A stretch of DNA of 60,542 bases from an uncultured cyanobacterium. GTDB taxonomy: Bacteria > Cyanobacteriota > Cyanobacteriia > CACIAM-69d. Location: assembly GCA_937883785.1 (NCBI GenBank), contig CALGDE010000125.1, forward strand, positions 1 to 60,542, given 5' to 3'. The notes beneath the pieces are model-generated. The model was not told the origin of the DNA. It did no database searches and was given only the letters and a program-made list of their open reading frames with translations. The position numbers and the translations under genes were made by a program. Below, in pieces: positions 8,723-18,261 of this stretch (within the stretch, counting starts at the first letter, position 1; every line of letters begins with the position of its first letter).

Positions 8723-8761
8723 GGGCGATCGCTCTCTTTCGTTTGAAAGGGGCGATCGCCC
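8723..8761. terminator. Hairpin built from two HIP1 octamers after murB
   Basis: GGGCGATCGC at 8723-8732 and its reverse complement GCGATCGCCC at 8752-8761 frame a further short stem TTC/GAA. It starts nine bases after the murB stop. There is no T-run, so it may stabilise the mRNA rather than terminate. Confidence 0.45.
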
Positions 8762-8913
8762 GTTCAATGTCCTATGACACGTCGGTTCGATGGCACAAAA
8801 TCAGCTCAAATCCGCTTCTCCCTGATCAAGGGGGGACCGAGGGAGGAGCCTTACGTTACACCCCGTTACCGAGACTTCCCGCTACCGGCTCAAGCCTCAG
8901 AGGATCCCCCCAA

Positions 8914-8932
8914 CCCCCCTCGGCAAGGGGGG
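8914..8932 (+). terminator. C/G-rich hairpin terminator between convergent genes
   Basis: CCCCCCT (8914-8920), loop CGGCA, AGGGGGG (8926-8932), then CTTTTC. It lies between convergent murB and the RTX gene. Related C-run sequences occur at about 12520-12550 and in the menB-msrB gap, so this may be part of a dispersed palindrome family. Confidence 0.55.
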
Positions 8933-8967
8933 CTTTTCGTCGCACTGACGTCTATGAATTTAATCCC

Positions 8968-11900
8968 CTACGAAAATAGGGTGGTGGGATTAAGGGTGTT
9001 GGCGGCGAGGTTTTGTAAGGTGACGGAGCCGCCATTGAATACTAGACGGGTATTGTTGGCGTCGATCGCCGTAATTTGCACCGCCGCTGGAGTCAGCCCA
9101 CCGCCAAGGATGATCGCATCATTAGCTGGGTCAAAATCCGTAATGGCGTCGTTGCCAGAGCCGGGCATCACCATAAACTGATCCTGACCGCTGCCGCCGA
9201 TCAGCAAATCATCGCCCAATTCTCCCAACAGCCGATCATTGCCCGCGCCGCCAGTTAGGGTGTCGTTGCCGCGCCCGCCCTGGAGCAGATCGTTGCCATC
9301 GCCACCATTAAGCTGGTCATCGCCTTGGTTGCCAAACAGATGATCATCGCCGCGATCGCCCCCCATTAGATCACTGCCGCCGTTACCTAGCAGGCGATCA
9401 TTGCCCTGTCCTCCGTTGAGGCGATCGTTTTGGACGCTACCTAAAATCACATCGTCGCCGCCGTTGCCATTAATGCTGAGGGCGGTAGACAGTAATCGCC
9501 GATCTTCAAAGAAGTCGCCGCCGCCGCCGAGCCCCAGGGGAGAAACGCCCGGATTGCTATCCACGGCTCCAGTGAGGCGCACAATATCGCCGCCAGCTCC
9601 CAGCTGCCCAAAAATGGGAGTTTCCGAATCCACCTCAAATGCCAGCCCGGTGCGGCGACCGTCAATAAACACCTGTCCCGCCCCGTCGAAGTTTCGCACG
9701 GTAAACCGACGGCGCAGTTCAGGATTATTGGTCAGACCCAACGGCACCACCACCGTGGCATCGCCGGCAAACTGGTCGCCGTTTAGGTTCACTTCCGTGC
9801 GCGCTTCAAAATCGTTGAAGTTCAGGGCCACATCTTCACCGTTATTAGGCAGGTTGAGTTCCAAGGTGCCGCTAAAGTTACGGTTGCGAACGGATACGCT
9901 GCGATCGCCCCCGCCCAAGTTGGAGAAATCTAACGCCAAGTTGCCTCGCTGGTTAGACAACGGGCGTGGCAAGGTAAAGGATAGGGCTCCCTGGAATGAT
10001 GCTCCCGACAGAGCCACATTGCCCACGGTGTTTTCCAGGTCAATGCTTAAACTGCGGTTGCTGTTGGTTTCCACCGGCAAGTTGACCCGGGTTTGGGGGG
10101 AAATGCGCGGAGCAATGGTGATGGTGGTTTCGTCGTCCGTTAGGGGCGCCACACTAAAGGTATTGGTGGCAGGATTTTCCGTAACCTGGGGCGTGGGAAA
10201 CTGCACCGGATCCCCTGCCGCAACGAAATTAATGGTGCGGGTGCTGATGGCGTTGTCGGCAAAATCCTCCAGCACATTGCCTCGCAGTTCCAGGCGATAG
10301 GTGCTGCCGGGGTTCAGAGCGGGCACCGGATCTAAGGTTACTCGCCGCGCCACTTCGTCATACACACCGTTAAAGGGCACCTCGGCGATGGGGCTGCCAG
10401 ATGAATTAAACTCCGCCAAGGTGAATACTGGGGCGATCGCTGCATTGGTAAAGGGGCGATCGCTGTCGGCAATGCGTATGGGCTCGCTAAATTCAACGGT
10501 GAGGTTGCTGTTGGGGTCGGTGACCGTAGTGCCGTCGTCGGGCACAAAATTCACCCGAGGCGGCGAAACATCCCCTGATTGGGTCACAAAGTCGCGGGTG
10601 ATGGCGCTGGTAATTTCATTGGCGCCGTCGTCTTCCAGCCGATTGCCTGCAATTTCCACCCGGTAAGTGGTGGACGGATCCAGCGTGCCTGACGGCACCA
10701 CGGTAATGCTGCGCTGGGTGGTGTTATTAAAAGTCACCCGCTGGATAGGCACCGTGGCGTTGTCGGATACCCGCCGCACGGAAATAATTCCGGCGTTAGT
10801 GAGGTCCGTACCCAGTGCAGACCCGTTCGTCTGTTGCAGGCGATCGCCAAAATCCAGGGTCAAAGTGGGACCGTCTAGGGGCACGTTTCCAGCGGGGGAA
10901 ACGGAAATATCCCCCGCCAAAATGGACCGATTATCAATTTCCAAGGTGCGGGTGTTGCCCAAGTTGGTGGCGAACGGAATAGTTAGATTTGCCGCCTCTG
11001 CCCCAGCATTGGCCAACGTGGCACCACCCGTTAGGGCGAGGGACGTTACTGATAAGTCCGCCGTGGATTGGTCTGCTGCGCCGATGGAATAGTCCACCGT
11101 TAAAGTGGAGCCGCTGGCGTCGGCCACTAGCCGGGCGATCGCCCCATTATTCAACGTGGCTTCCAACGCCCCGCCATTGGCCGTAAAGTTCACCGACTGG
11201 TCAAAGGTGAACGTCAGACTCAAAATGTTATCGGCAGTGCGGGCGCTATAGACCCCGTTATTTTCCACGGAAGACACCGACTGCAGCACCGGCGGCGCCA
11301 GCACGTGATTATATTGCAGGCGCACCTTACGGCTAACGGCCAAATCAAAGCGCGGCTCACCCACCGTTACATTTAATTCCCAGTTGCCCCCTAGGCTAGC
11401 TGCCCCCACGGGCTGGGATGATGCCGCGATCGCAGCCCCTGTTAGCTGCCCCAACTGCTCCAGAAATGCTTTACCCCCATTACCAGCGCCCACTTCGCAG
11501 CCATAGACAACAACGGTGGGATTTTTAGCTGCTTCGGAAAACCAACGAGATAGGCGATCGCTCTGGGTGGTCAACGCTGCCTGGTCCACGGTGCCGCTGC
11601 CAAAAGCCAATGCTCCCGGCGAACCGTGGGTAAAAATATGCACCGTATCTGCCGGGTGCTGGGCGAGGGATCGGGTAATTTGAGCCAAACTATCGCGGCG
11701 GGAATCGAGCAAAATTACCGGAATTGACGACGGAATGCCGCTCAGCAGCAACACATGGTCGTCCACCGTGCGATCCACAAACGCCACCTGTCGCCGAGGT
11801 CGCCGATTTTTATCCTCCCGATCAAACCAATGCCCCATGGAGACGGGTAAAGCGGGTGTTTTAAACCGAGGAGATTGCGGGGGATGGGCTAAATAGCTGG

Positions 11901-12126
11901 AATGCCCGTTGCGGGACTGTCCTGAGTATTGCCCCAGATATTGCCCCAAATATTGAGCTAAGGATTGAAAGGGGCTCTGGGCGATCGCCGGACTCTCTGA
12001 CGTTGGACCGTTTAATATTTGACTGTTTGGTCTCTGGATATTGGGCGGTTGAGTGCTGAATGCTTGGCTATTAGGTGCCTGTTGAGTTAGTGCCTGTGTA
12101 AGGGGAAAACCTATCCGCTGTGCCAT
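8968..12126 (-). CDS. Secreted DUF4347 / Ig-like / RTX calcium-binding protein
   Basis: A 1052-residue multidomain protein. Residues 1-90 are low complexity, Q/S/P-rich. About 112-265 is a DUF4347 domain (VDDHVLLLSG, then IFTHGSPGAL with H167-G168 and VVVYGCEVGAGNGG with C210). From about 275 to 645 follow Ig-like repeats of the kind with LEIDNRSI, STTYRVEIAGN and GSTYRLELRGN. After a beta-rich region, about 885-976 is a run of RTX nonapeptides (GGxGxDxLxG), then a C-terminal segment of the type used for type I secretion. It is probably exported and bound to calcium at the cell surface. It has no cleavable signal peptide, as expected for type I export. The H-G and C positions of DUF4347 recall clan CD cysteine peptidases; no activity is proven. 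Confidence 0.88.
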   Translation of the reverse strand: MAQRIGFPLTQALTQQAPNSQAFSTQPPNIQRPNSQILNGPTSESPAIAQSPFQSLAQYLGQYLGQYSGQSRNGHSSYLAHPPQSPRFKTPALPVSMGHWFDREDKNRRPRRQVAFVDRTVDDHVLLLSGIPSSIPVILLDSRRDSLAQITRSLAQHPADTVHIFTHGSPGALAFGSGTVDQAALTTQSDRLSRWFSEAAKNPTVVVYGCEVGAGNGGKAFLEQLGQLTGAAIAASSQPVGAASLGGNWELNVTVGEPRFDLAVSRKVRLQYNHVLAPPVLQSVSSVENNGVYSARTADNILSLTFTFDQSVNFTANGGALEATLNNGAIARLVADASGSTLTVDYSIGAADQSTADLSVTSLALTGGATLANAGAEAANLTIPFATNLGNTRTLEIDNRSILAGDISVSPAGNVPLDGPTLTLDFGDRLQQTNGSALGTDLTNAGIISVRRVSDNATVPIQRVTFNNTTQRSITVVPSGTLDPSTTYRVEIAGNRLEDDGANEITSAITRDFVTQSGDVSPPRVNFVPDDGTTVTDPNSNLTVEFSEPIRIADSDRPFTNAAIAPVFTLAEFNSSGSPIAEVPFNGVYDEVARRVTLDPVPALNPGSTYRLELRGNVLEDFADNAISTRTINFVAAGDPVQFPTPQVTENPATNTFSVAPLTDDETTITIAPRISPQTRVNLPVETNSNRSLSIDLENTVGNVALSGASFQGALSFTLPRPLSNQRGNLALDFSNLGGGDRSVSVRNRNFSGTLELNLPNNGEDVALNFNDFEARTEVNLNGDQFAGDATVVVPLGLTNNPELRRRFTVRNFDGAGQVFIDGRRTGLAFEVDSETPIFGQLGAGGDIVRLTGAVDSNPGVSPLGLGGGGDFFEDRRLLSTALSINGNGGDDVILGSVQNDRLNGGQGNDRLLGNGGSDLMGGDRGDDHLFGNQGDDQLNGGDGNDLLQGGRGNDTLTGGAGNDRLLGELGDDLLIGGSGQDQFMVMPGSGNDAITDFDPANDAIILGGGLTPAAVQITAIDANNTRLVFNGGSVTLQNLAANTLNPTTLFS

Positions 12127-12912
12127 GGTGGGGTAGACCTGATAGAGGGGAAATAACCGGAGGAGAAAACGGTTTCCAAATCAGCGCCGCCAAGACTTTC
12201 TGACACAAAGTGCTTTTGACGAGTGCTTTGGAAGAACGGTGGAGAGCCACACCGTCGCAGTCACGTTTCTTTCTTCCGGCTCCATGTCCCATTTCAGGAG
12301 AGCCTATTTCGGGAGGGCAATTTTAGAGAGGACACCCTCTTTCCGCAAGGGCGCATCTTTATTGGCAATGTAAATATCGTTCAACGCAGACGGTGCTTTT
12401 TAACGGTGCTTTCTTCACGGTCAGAACGTACGCAAAGCCACCCTTACCCAGAGACTGAGGGGGAGCCCATACCCTTTACCCCGTTATCCCAACGTCAAAC
12501 AAAACGCTAAATGGTAAGGATCCCCCCTTGGTATCCCCCCCTTGGTAAAGGAGAAAGCCGATGCAACGTTCGTTGTTGTCTTCAAATGTTGTTGTCTTCA
12601 AACAGCATGTCTTGCATAAGTCCTGACGGTGCTTTAGTGGCGCTTTTCTGAAGAGAGACGTTGAGGAGAGACGTTGCTCTGAGGCTTTGTGGTGAGCCGA
12701 CTTTAATCTAAATATTTGGAACGCACAGTTTAGGTTAAGTATTGGTCTTATATCAATTTGCTAATAATCTTGCCCAGAGCCCGGTTCAGCTTGCGCTGCC
12801 TGGGTTTCCTATGTTCCAATAACTGGGAATTTCTCTGAACTCACCGTAATTTGAGTGCACTAACAGGGCAATTTTTCACTGTGTGGTGCAAAACTGAAAC
12901 CTTGGGAACACC
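12127..12912. other. Long non-coding region between the RTX gene and comF
   Basis: About 785 bases between divergent genes. The one longer reading frame here (12223-12510) has composition unlike a protein gene. Visible features are near-duplicate C-runs CCCCCCTTGGTA at about 12514-12547, and a 13-base tandem repeat AGGAGAGACGTTG-like at about 12650-12675. No RNA gene or clear promoter is recognised. Confidence 0.55.
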
Positions 12913-13788
12913 ATGGCGGAAGGCTCCGGTCCAAAATTTTCACTCCAGCGCCTATGGCAATCCCTGTGGCGATCGCTTCGGTCTGCGGCAACGGCGATCC
13001 TTCAGGAGCTGCTGGCGCTGGTTTTTCGCCGCCCCTGTCCCGTATGCGACGAAGACACCGGAGTGGTGCCCTGCCCCCTGTGCCGCAACGATTTAATGGC
13101 GGAGTTCGACGATCAGCATCTGGAGCGGAGGCTGCTGCAAGATCAATTTGCCGCGTCCACGTCGCCGATTATTATTCCTCCGCGCCATCGAGCCACCGCC
13201 AAGCAACCGCGATCGCCCATCCCCCGCCAAGCCTTAGGGTCACCGGTATGGTTTTGGAATATTTACGGCGGTCATCTGCGCAAAACCATTCACGCCTACA
13301 AGTACAAACCAGCAGAATCCTTAACGCCGTGGCTAGGCGATCGCATGGTGGACGCCTGGAATACCCTGCCCAACCATCCAAACTCGGTGCTGCTGGTGCC
13401 GGTGCCCATTCACCACCGCCGCCAGGACAAGCGCGGATTTAACCAAGCAGAACGCCTTGCCCAGCGCCTTAGCGAAAAAACTGGCTATCGATGCCTGACC
13501 AATGGGCTAGTGCGTACCAAAGCAACCCGCGCCCAGTTTAAGCTGACCCCCAAAGAGCGTCGCGCTAACTTAGCGAATGCTTTTGCCCTGGGGCCGGACT
13601 TAAAAAATCTAGGGGAGAGTGAGCGCGATATTCCCATCGTTATCGTGGACGACATTTACACCACCGGTACCACCTCCCAAACCCTGGCTCGCCTGTTGGA
13701 AAAAAATGGATTTACGGTGGCGGGAATTTTGGTACTGTCCCGCGCCCTAAATTTAAACCGACGATCTCGCCCTACTCCTCCTCAGTAA
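12913..13788 (+). CDS. comF: ComF-like phosphoribosyltransferase
   Basis: A 291-residue ComF-family protein. Near residues 39-62 is a four-cysteine zinc site (CPVC ... CPLC), followed by a linker and a phosphoribosyltransferase domain. [13 protein letters not shown] near residue 240 is the PRPP-binding loop, and [19 protein letters not shown] is the typical ComF motif. In naturally competent bacteria ComF helps bring single-stranded DNA into the cytoplasm; in cyanobacteria it is linked to transformation. It is often annotated as amidophosphoribosyltransferase, but it lacks the glutamine amidotransferase domain. The N-terminus before the zinc site is longer than usual. Its last 17 bases overlap the 3' end of convergent gyrA. 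Confidence 0.88.
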   Translation: MAEGSGPKFSLQRLWQSLWRSLRSAATAILQELLALVFRRPCPVCDEDTGVVPCPLCRNDLMAEFDDQHLERRLLQDQFAASTSPIIIPPRHRATAKQPRSPIPRQALGSPVWFWNIYGGHLRKTIHAYKYKPAESLTPWLGDRMVDAWNTLPNHPNSVLLVPVPIHHRRQDKRGFNQAERLAQRLSEKTGYRCLTNGLVRTKATRAQFKLTPKERRANLANAFALGPDLKNLGESERDIPIVIVDDIYTTGTTSQTLARLLEKNGFTVAGILVLSRALNLNRRSRPTPPQ

Positions 13789-16411
13789 TCACCTCTCCAT
13801 CCGCTTCTAACTCGTCCAGCACCTCCGTTTCCTCCGGCGGCACCACGGCCACGGCGGCGATCGCATCATCCTTATCCAGACGCTGCAGCCGTACTCCCGT
13901 TGCCCCACGGGACTGGACAGGAATGGCGTCCACGGACTGGCGAATAATAATGCCGCGTCCGGTAACTAGCATAATTTCGTCCCCTTCATGGACCACCAAG
14001 ATCCCTGCCAAAGAATCATCTTGCCCCGCTTTAAACTTGGTGGCGATTTTCCCCTTAGTGGCGCGATTGTAAAACTTAAACTGCTCCACTGGGATGCGCT
14101 TACCGTATCCCTGGGACGTAACCACCAAAATTCGAGGCTCCGATGGATCATCACCCGCAGTTGCTTCAGTCACCTCACCCTCTTCAGCGGTCTCGTCAGC
14201 AGACTCCTCAGTCAACATTTCCTCGTCTGCCTCATCCTCGTCATCGCTGCTGGAGGCTAGAGCATCCGCGATCGCCGCCGGCAAAATATCGATGCCAATT
14301 AGCTGATCTCCAGCCCTTAGGTTCATCGCTCTAACCCCGCGAGCCGTACGCCCCAAGGGGCGCAACTGGGTGCGATCCGCACGGAAATGAATCGCCATTC
14401 CCGACTGGGATCCAATCAAAATCGAGTCCGTCTCTTGGGCCAAGCGCACCCACCGTAGCTCATCACCATCGTTGAGCGAAATGGCAATGAGCCCGTTGGC
14501 GCGAATATTGGCAAACGCCGACAGGGCAGTCTTTTTGATGTAGCCTCCCTGGGTCAACATCACCAAATACTCATCGTCCGTAAACTCTGAAACCCCCTGA
14601 ATAGATGTGATTTTCTCGTCGTGTCCAATGGGTAAAAGCTGTACCAACGGCGTTCCCCGAGCCACCCGCGACGACTCAGGAATCTGATACGCCCGCAGGG
14701 AATACACCACGCCGCGCTCGCTGAAAAACAGCACCGTATCGTGGTCGCAGCAGGTGAGGAAGTGCTGAATCTCATCGTCTTCCTTCATCTTTGCGCCAGC
14801 CTTGCCCCGCGTTGCCCGATTTTGGGTCTCAAAATGGCTCACAGGCATCCGCTTAATATAACCCTGGTCCGTAATAACCAAGGTGGACCGCTCATTGGCG
14901 ATTAAATCAATGTCGTCCAGGTCGCCGCTATTGCGCTCAATCACCGTGCGGCGAGGATTAGCGTGACGCTCCTTCAGAGCCGCAATCTCATCCTTGATAA
15001 TGATGAGCACTCGCTCCCGTCGCGCCAGGATATCTCGCAAATCGGTAATTTTTTCCTGTAGTGCCTGGTGTTCCGTTTCAATTTTGTCCGTTTCCAGCGC
15101 CGTTAGTCGTCGCAACTGCATCTGCAAGATCGCATCCGCCTGCACCTCCGACAGTCCGTAGGTATCCACCAGCTCTGCCTTTGCCGTGGGGGTATCGGCC
15201 GCATTGCGAATAGTGGCAATGACCGCGTCCAGATTTCCCATGGCAATTAGGTAGCCCTGAAGCACATGGTCCCGCTCTTCCGCCTTGTTGAGCTCGTAGC
15301 GCGTACGCCGCTCGACAACGTCAATACGGAAATCTAGAAATACCTTCAAGAACTCCCGCAGGGTCAATGACTGGGGCTCCCCGTCCACCAGCGCCAGCAT
15401 ATTGGCCCCAAAGTTCGTTTGCAGGGGCGTTTGCTTGTACAGATTATTAAGCACCACCTGGGGATAGGCGTCTCGCTTTAGCTCAATCACGATGCGCATT
15501 CCGTCGCGATCGCTCTCATCGCGAATATCGGAAATGCCATCCAGCTTTTTATCGTTAACTAGGTCTGCAATGCGCTCAATCAACGCCGCCTTATTGGTTT
15601 GGTAAGGCAGCTCCGTAATAATGATCGCGTCCTTATCAGGAGCTCCGCGCCGCTCGAGCACCTCAATATCCGCCACCCCGCGCATGGTCACCGATCCGCG
15701 CCCGGTGGTGTAGGCTTCCCTAATTCCCGACGTGCCAAAAATCTGCGCCCCGGTGGGAAAGTCGGGACCGGGCACATACCGCATCAGATCTAAGTTAGTC
15801 AGCTCAGGATCGTCGATAAGCGCCGTCAACGCATCCACCAGCTCACCCAAATTGTGGGGGGGAATATTGGTGGCCATGCCCACGGCAATTCCCGACGACC
15901 CATTGAGCAAAAGCTGGGGCAGGCGAGCGGGCAACACCACCGGCTCCTGCTGGGATCCGTCAAAATTGTCAGAAAAATCAACGGTTTCCGATTCAATATC
16001 TTGCAGCAGGGCGTCCCGAGACAACGCCTGTAGCCGGCTTTCGGTGTAGCGCATTGCCGCCGCCGGGTCGTTGTCGATGGAACCAAAATTGCCGTGTCCA
16101 TCGATTAAAGGGGCCCGCATGGAAAAGTTCTGAGCCATGCGCACCAGGGCGTCATACACCGCTCCATCACCGTGGGGATGGTACTTACCCAGTACTTCCC
16201 CCACCACACGGGCGCACTTACGAAAAGGACGATCCGGTGACAGTCCCAGCTCATGCATGGCGTATAGAATCCGGCGATGGACTGGCTTTAATCCATCGCG
16301 GGCATCCGGCAGAGCCCGACCTACGATTACGCTCATGGCGTATTCCAGGTAGGACCGCGACATCTCGTTTCGCAGGTTGGTGGAAACGATCCGACTATCT
16401 TCGATACTCAT
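13772..16411 (-). CDS. gyrA: DNA gyrase subunit A
   Basis: An 879-residue type IIA topoisomerase A subunit. [19 protein letters not shown], the quinolone-region [20 protein letters not shown] and the catalytic tyrosine Y122 in AAMRYTES match GyrA numbering. The C-terminal beta-pinwheel follows from about residue 500, with [10 protein letters not shown] where other bacteria have the GyrA box QRRGGKG; from memory this replacement is usual in cyanobacteria. About residues 735-780 form a highly acidic insert ([25 protein letters not shown]), and the C-terminus is also acidic. Position 83, serine in E. coli, is glycine here. With GyrB it introduces negative supercoils. The gene is convergent with comF. 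Confidence 0.95.
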   Translation of the reverse strand: MSIEDSRIVSTNLRNEMSRSYLEYAMSVIVGRALPDARDGLKPVHRRILYAMHELGLSPDRPFRKCARVVGEVLGKYHPHGDGAVYDALVRMAQNFSMRAPLIDGHGNFGSIDNDPAAAMRYTESRLQALSRDALLQDIESETVDFSDNFDGSQQEPVVLPARLPQLLLNGSSGIAVGMATNIPPHNLGELVDALTALIDDPELTNLDLMRYVPGPDFPTGAQIFGTSGIREAYTTGRGSVTMRGVADIEVLERRGAPDKDAIIITELPYQTNKAALIERIADLVNDKKLDGISDIRDESDRDGMRIVIELKRDAYPQVVLNNLYKQTPLQTNFGANMLALVDGEPQSLTLREFLKVFLDFRIDVVERRTRYELNKAEERDHVLQGYLIAMGNLDAVIATIRNAADTPTAKAELVDTYGLSEVQADAILQMQLRRLTALETDKIETEHQALQEKITDLRDILARRERVLIIIKDEIAALKERHANPRRTVIERNSGDLDDIDLIANERSTLVITDQGYIKRMPVSHFETQNRATRGKAGAKMKEDDEIQHFLTCCDHDTVLFFSERGVVYSLRAYQIPESSRVARGTPLVQLLPIGHDEKITSIQGVSEFTDDEYLVMLTQGGYIKKTALSAFANIRANGLIAISLNDGDELRWVRLAQETDSILIGSQSGMAIHFRADRTQLRPLGRTARGVRAMNLRAGDQLIGIDILPAAIADALASSSDDEDEADEEMLTEESADETAEEGEVTEATAGDDPSEPRILVVTSQGYGKRIPVEQFKFYNRATKGKIATKFKAGQDDSLAGILVVHEGDEIMLVTGRGIIIRQSVDAIPVQSRGATGVRLQRLDKDDAIAAVAVVPPEETEVLDELEADGEVITEEE

Positions 16412-16678
16412 GCGGACTCGGCGACCTAATAAAGAAAAATTAGCGCAGTCGGACGGGGCTCAATACTTCACTTAAAGCTGATATCAACGGTTATGGGAAG
16501 TAGCTATGTGGCTTTAAGCGTATGTAGTCGTAGGACCGATGGTGGACCTGAAAGTTGGGCTGAAAATGTCCGAGTTTGCTTACTTTTCCATTATCGGCGA
16601 TCACCGCACCAACCTTGCGTGATCGCCAGTAAATTTAACGTATTTAAGCCTCCATTGAAGCTGTCACCTACCCTTTGC

Positions 16679-17857
16679 CTACACCTCTACCAAATGGTGA
16701 GCTGCTCCTAATCCAGCGGCCATTTCCTGAGGCGTAATCTTACCGTCCTGGTTCACATCCAGAGCGTCAAAAACTGCATCGGATCCAGCCCACTCTTCCC
16801 GAGTGATAAAGCCATCACCGTCCAGGTCATACACCAGGAAAATATCGTCAGCAGCATGGTGCAGGGTTTCTTCCCCTTCCAAGGCAGCCAAGCGGCGCTT
16901 TAGCATCGCTTCCAGAGACTCCAACGCCTTAGAAAATCCCGCAATACCCTCCGCCAGCTTTTCCGATGCCATTTGATCTTCCCCGTGCATCTTGTCGAAG
17001 GTGGCTTTATCCATGGGAATTTTTTCAATATCCATGGATTCCACCGCTTCGGGGCAAAGCTTGCGAGGCAGTTCTCCTTCCGTGGACTTTAGCTCCTCCA
17101 GCAGCTTGGGAGAAATGGTGAGCAAATCACAGCCCGCCAGCTCGGTGATTTCACCCGTGTTGCGGAAGCTGGCTCCCATGACCTCAGTGTTGTGCCCAAA
17201 CTTTTTGTAGTAGTTGTAAATCTGGGTGACAGACATCACGCCGGGATCCTCCGCTGACGGATAGCTGTCCCGACCGGTGGACTTTTTATACCAGTCCAAA
17301 ATCCGTCCCACAAAGGGAGAAATAAGGGTTACTTTTGCCTCGGCGCAGGCGATCGCCTGGTGCAGCCCAAACAGCAAAGTTAAATTGCAGTGAATCCCCT
17401 CTTTTTCTAGGATTTCTGCTGCTTTAATGCCATCCCAGGTGGACGCGATTTTAATCAAAATGCGATCGCGAGATACCCCTGCCTTTTCATATTCAGAAAT
17501 TAAAAAGCGCGCCTTTTCCAAAGTTGCATCTTGGTCATAGGACAGCCGTGCGTCCACTTCCGTGGAAACCCGCCCAGGAATAATCTGCAAAATTTTCTTG
17601 CCGAACGCCACCGCTAACCGCTCAAAGGCTAACGACGCCACTTCCGCAGCCGACGCCTCCTGCCCCTTTTCCGCCCGCGCATCGAGCAAGGTTTGGTCCA
17701 CAATTTCCTGATACTGGGGCATCTGCGCCGCCGCCGTAATTAGGGATGGATTAGTGGTGGCATCCCTCGGCGTAAAAGATTCGATGGCCTGAATATCACC
17801 CGTATCTGCCACAACGGTGGTCATCTCACGGAGCCGATCTAGCAAAGTGGTCGCCAT
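16679..17857 (-). CDS. tal: Transaldolase with C-terminal EF-hand pair
   Basis: Residues 1-325 form a class 1 transaldolase, which transfers a dihydroxyacetone unit in the pentose phosphate pathway. Visible motifs are DATTNPSLI near 32-40, the Schiff-base lysine K136 in ILIKIAST, and [10 protein letters not shown]. The last about 55 residues hold two canonical EF-hand loops, [12 protein letters not shown] (344-355) and [12 protein letters not shown] (367-378), which should bind Ca2+. This fusion is known in cyanobacterial transaldolases such as that of Synechocystis. A good Shine-Dalgarno (AAGGAGAG) precedes the ATG. The 16412-16678 stretch upstream of gyrA contains no gene that I can support. 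Confidence 0.94.
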   Translation of the reverse strand: MATTLLDRLREMTTVVADTGDIQAIESFTPRDATTNPSLITAAAQMPQYQEIVDQTLLDARAEKGQEASAAEVASLAFERLAVAFGKKILQIIPGRVSTEVDARLSYDQDATLEKARFLISEYEKAGVSRDRILIKIASTWDGIKAAEILEKEGIHCNLTLLFGLHQAIACAEAKVTLISPFVGRILDWYKKSTGRDSYPSAEDPGVMSVTQIYNYYKKFGHNTEVMGASFRNTGEITELAGCDLLTISPKLLEELKSTEGELPRKLCPEAVESMDIEKIPMDKATFDKMHGEDQMASEKLAEGIAGFSKALESLEAMLKRRLAALEGEETLHHAADDIFLVYDLDGDGFITREEWAGSDAVFDALDVNQDGKITPQEMAAGLGAAHHLVEV

Positions 17858-18104
17858 GGGGAAAACTCTCCTTAGATATTAAGGAAACATATAAAAAATG
17901 GGGCATTAAAACTGGAGTACTGGGAGTACTAATTCAACGTCCCTATCTTTAGTCTGGCCGATCAATTTGGAGATGGAAACCGTTGCAGGGGTTCGTAACT
18001 TCAACGTTACCAATCGACGTATTATTCAACGCCTCGCAATGGAAGGATCAGCGTTTCTTTTGATCTTCCAGCAGTATTCGTTCTGGGGCATGTCGTCAAC
18101 TGAG
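17858..18104. other. Non-coding stretch upstream of tal
   Basis: With the adjoining repeat copy A this makes a 404-base gap between tal and the next gene. It should hold the tal promoter, but no clear -35/-10 pair stands out. A short GAGTACTGGGAGTAC duplication lies near 17913-17928. Confidence 0.45.
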
Positions 18105-18207
18105 CCTCAGAAGCCTCACGTAGTGGGGAGTACATGTCCTTTTAAGGTGAAAAGTGCTGGGGGCTGAAATCCTCACTGCGTCGGGCTTTGAAGCTTAAAT
18201 GATCACG
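18105..18207 (+). repeat. Dispersed repeat, copy A
   Basis: The core at 18111-18146 includes GTAGTGGGGAGTAC and is followed by GCTGGGGGCTGAAATCC and GGGCTTTGAAGCTTAAAT. It is clearly alignable with copy B near 43.9 kb. It lies in the gap downstream of the hpsL-like gene. Confidence 0.75.
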
Positions 18208-18261
18208 GTCCCGAGTTAAAGGGCTTGCAAGAAGGATGCAGTTACTTCTGAAAGGACCTCG

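Noticed and set aside
9401-11092. Long plus-strand frames opposite the RTX gene
   Set aside because: They are antisense shadows of a GC-rich repeat gene; the minus frame has clear DUF4347 and RTX motifs.
12223-12510. A 95-codon plus-strand frame in the gap before comF
   Set aside because: Arg/Phe/Pro-rich with no domain pattern, and built partly from short DNA repeats.
12490-12560. A CRISPR-like or tandem array at the duplicated C-runs
   Set aside because: Only two short imperfect units with no regular spacers.
17967-18167. A 66-codon plus-strand frame between tal and hpsL
   Set aside because: It runs into repeat copy A and lacks a ribosome-binding site.
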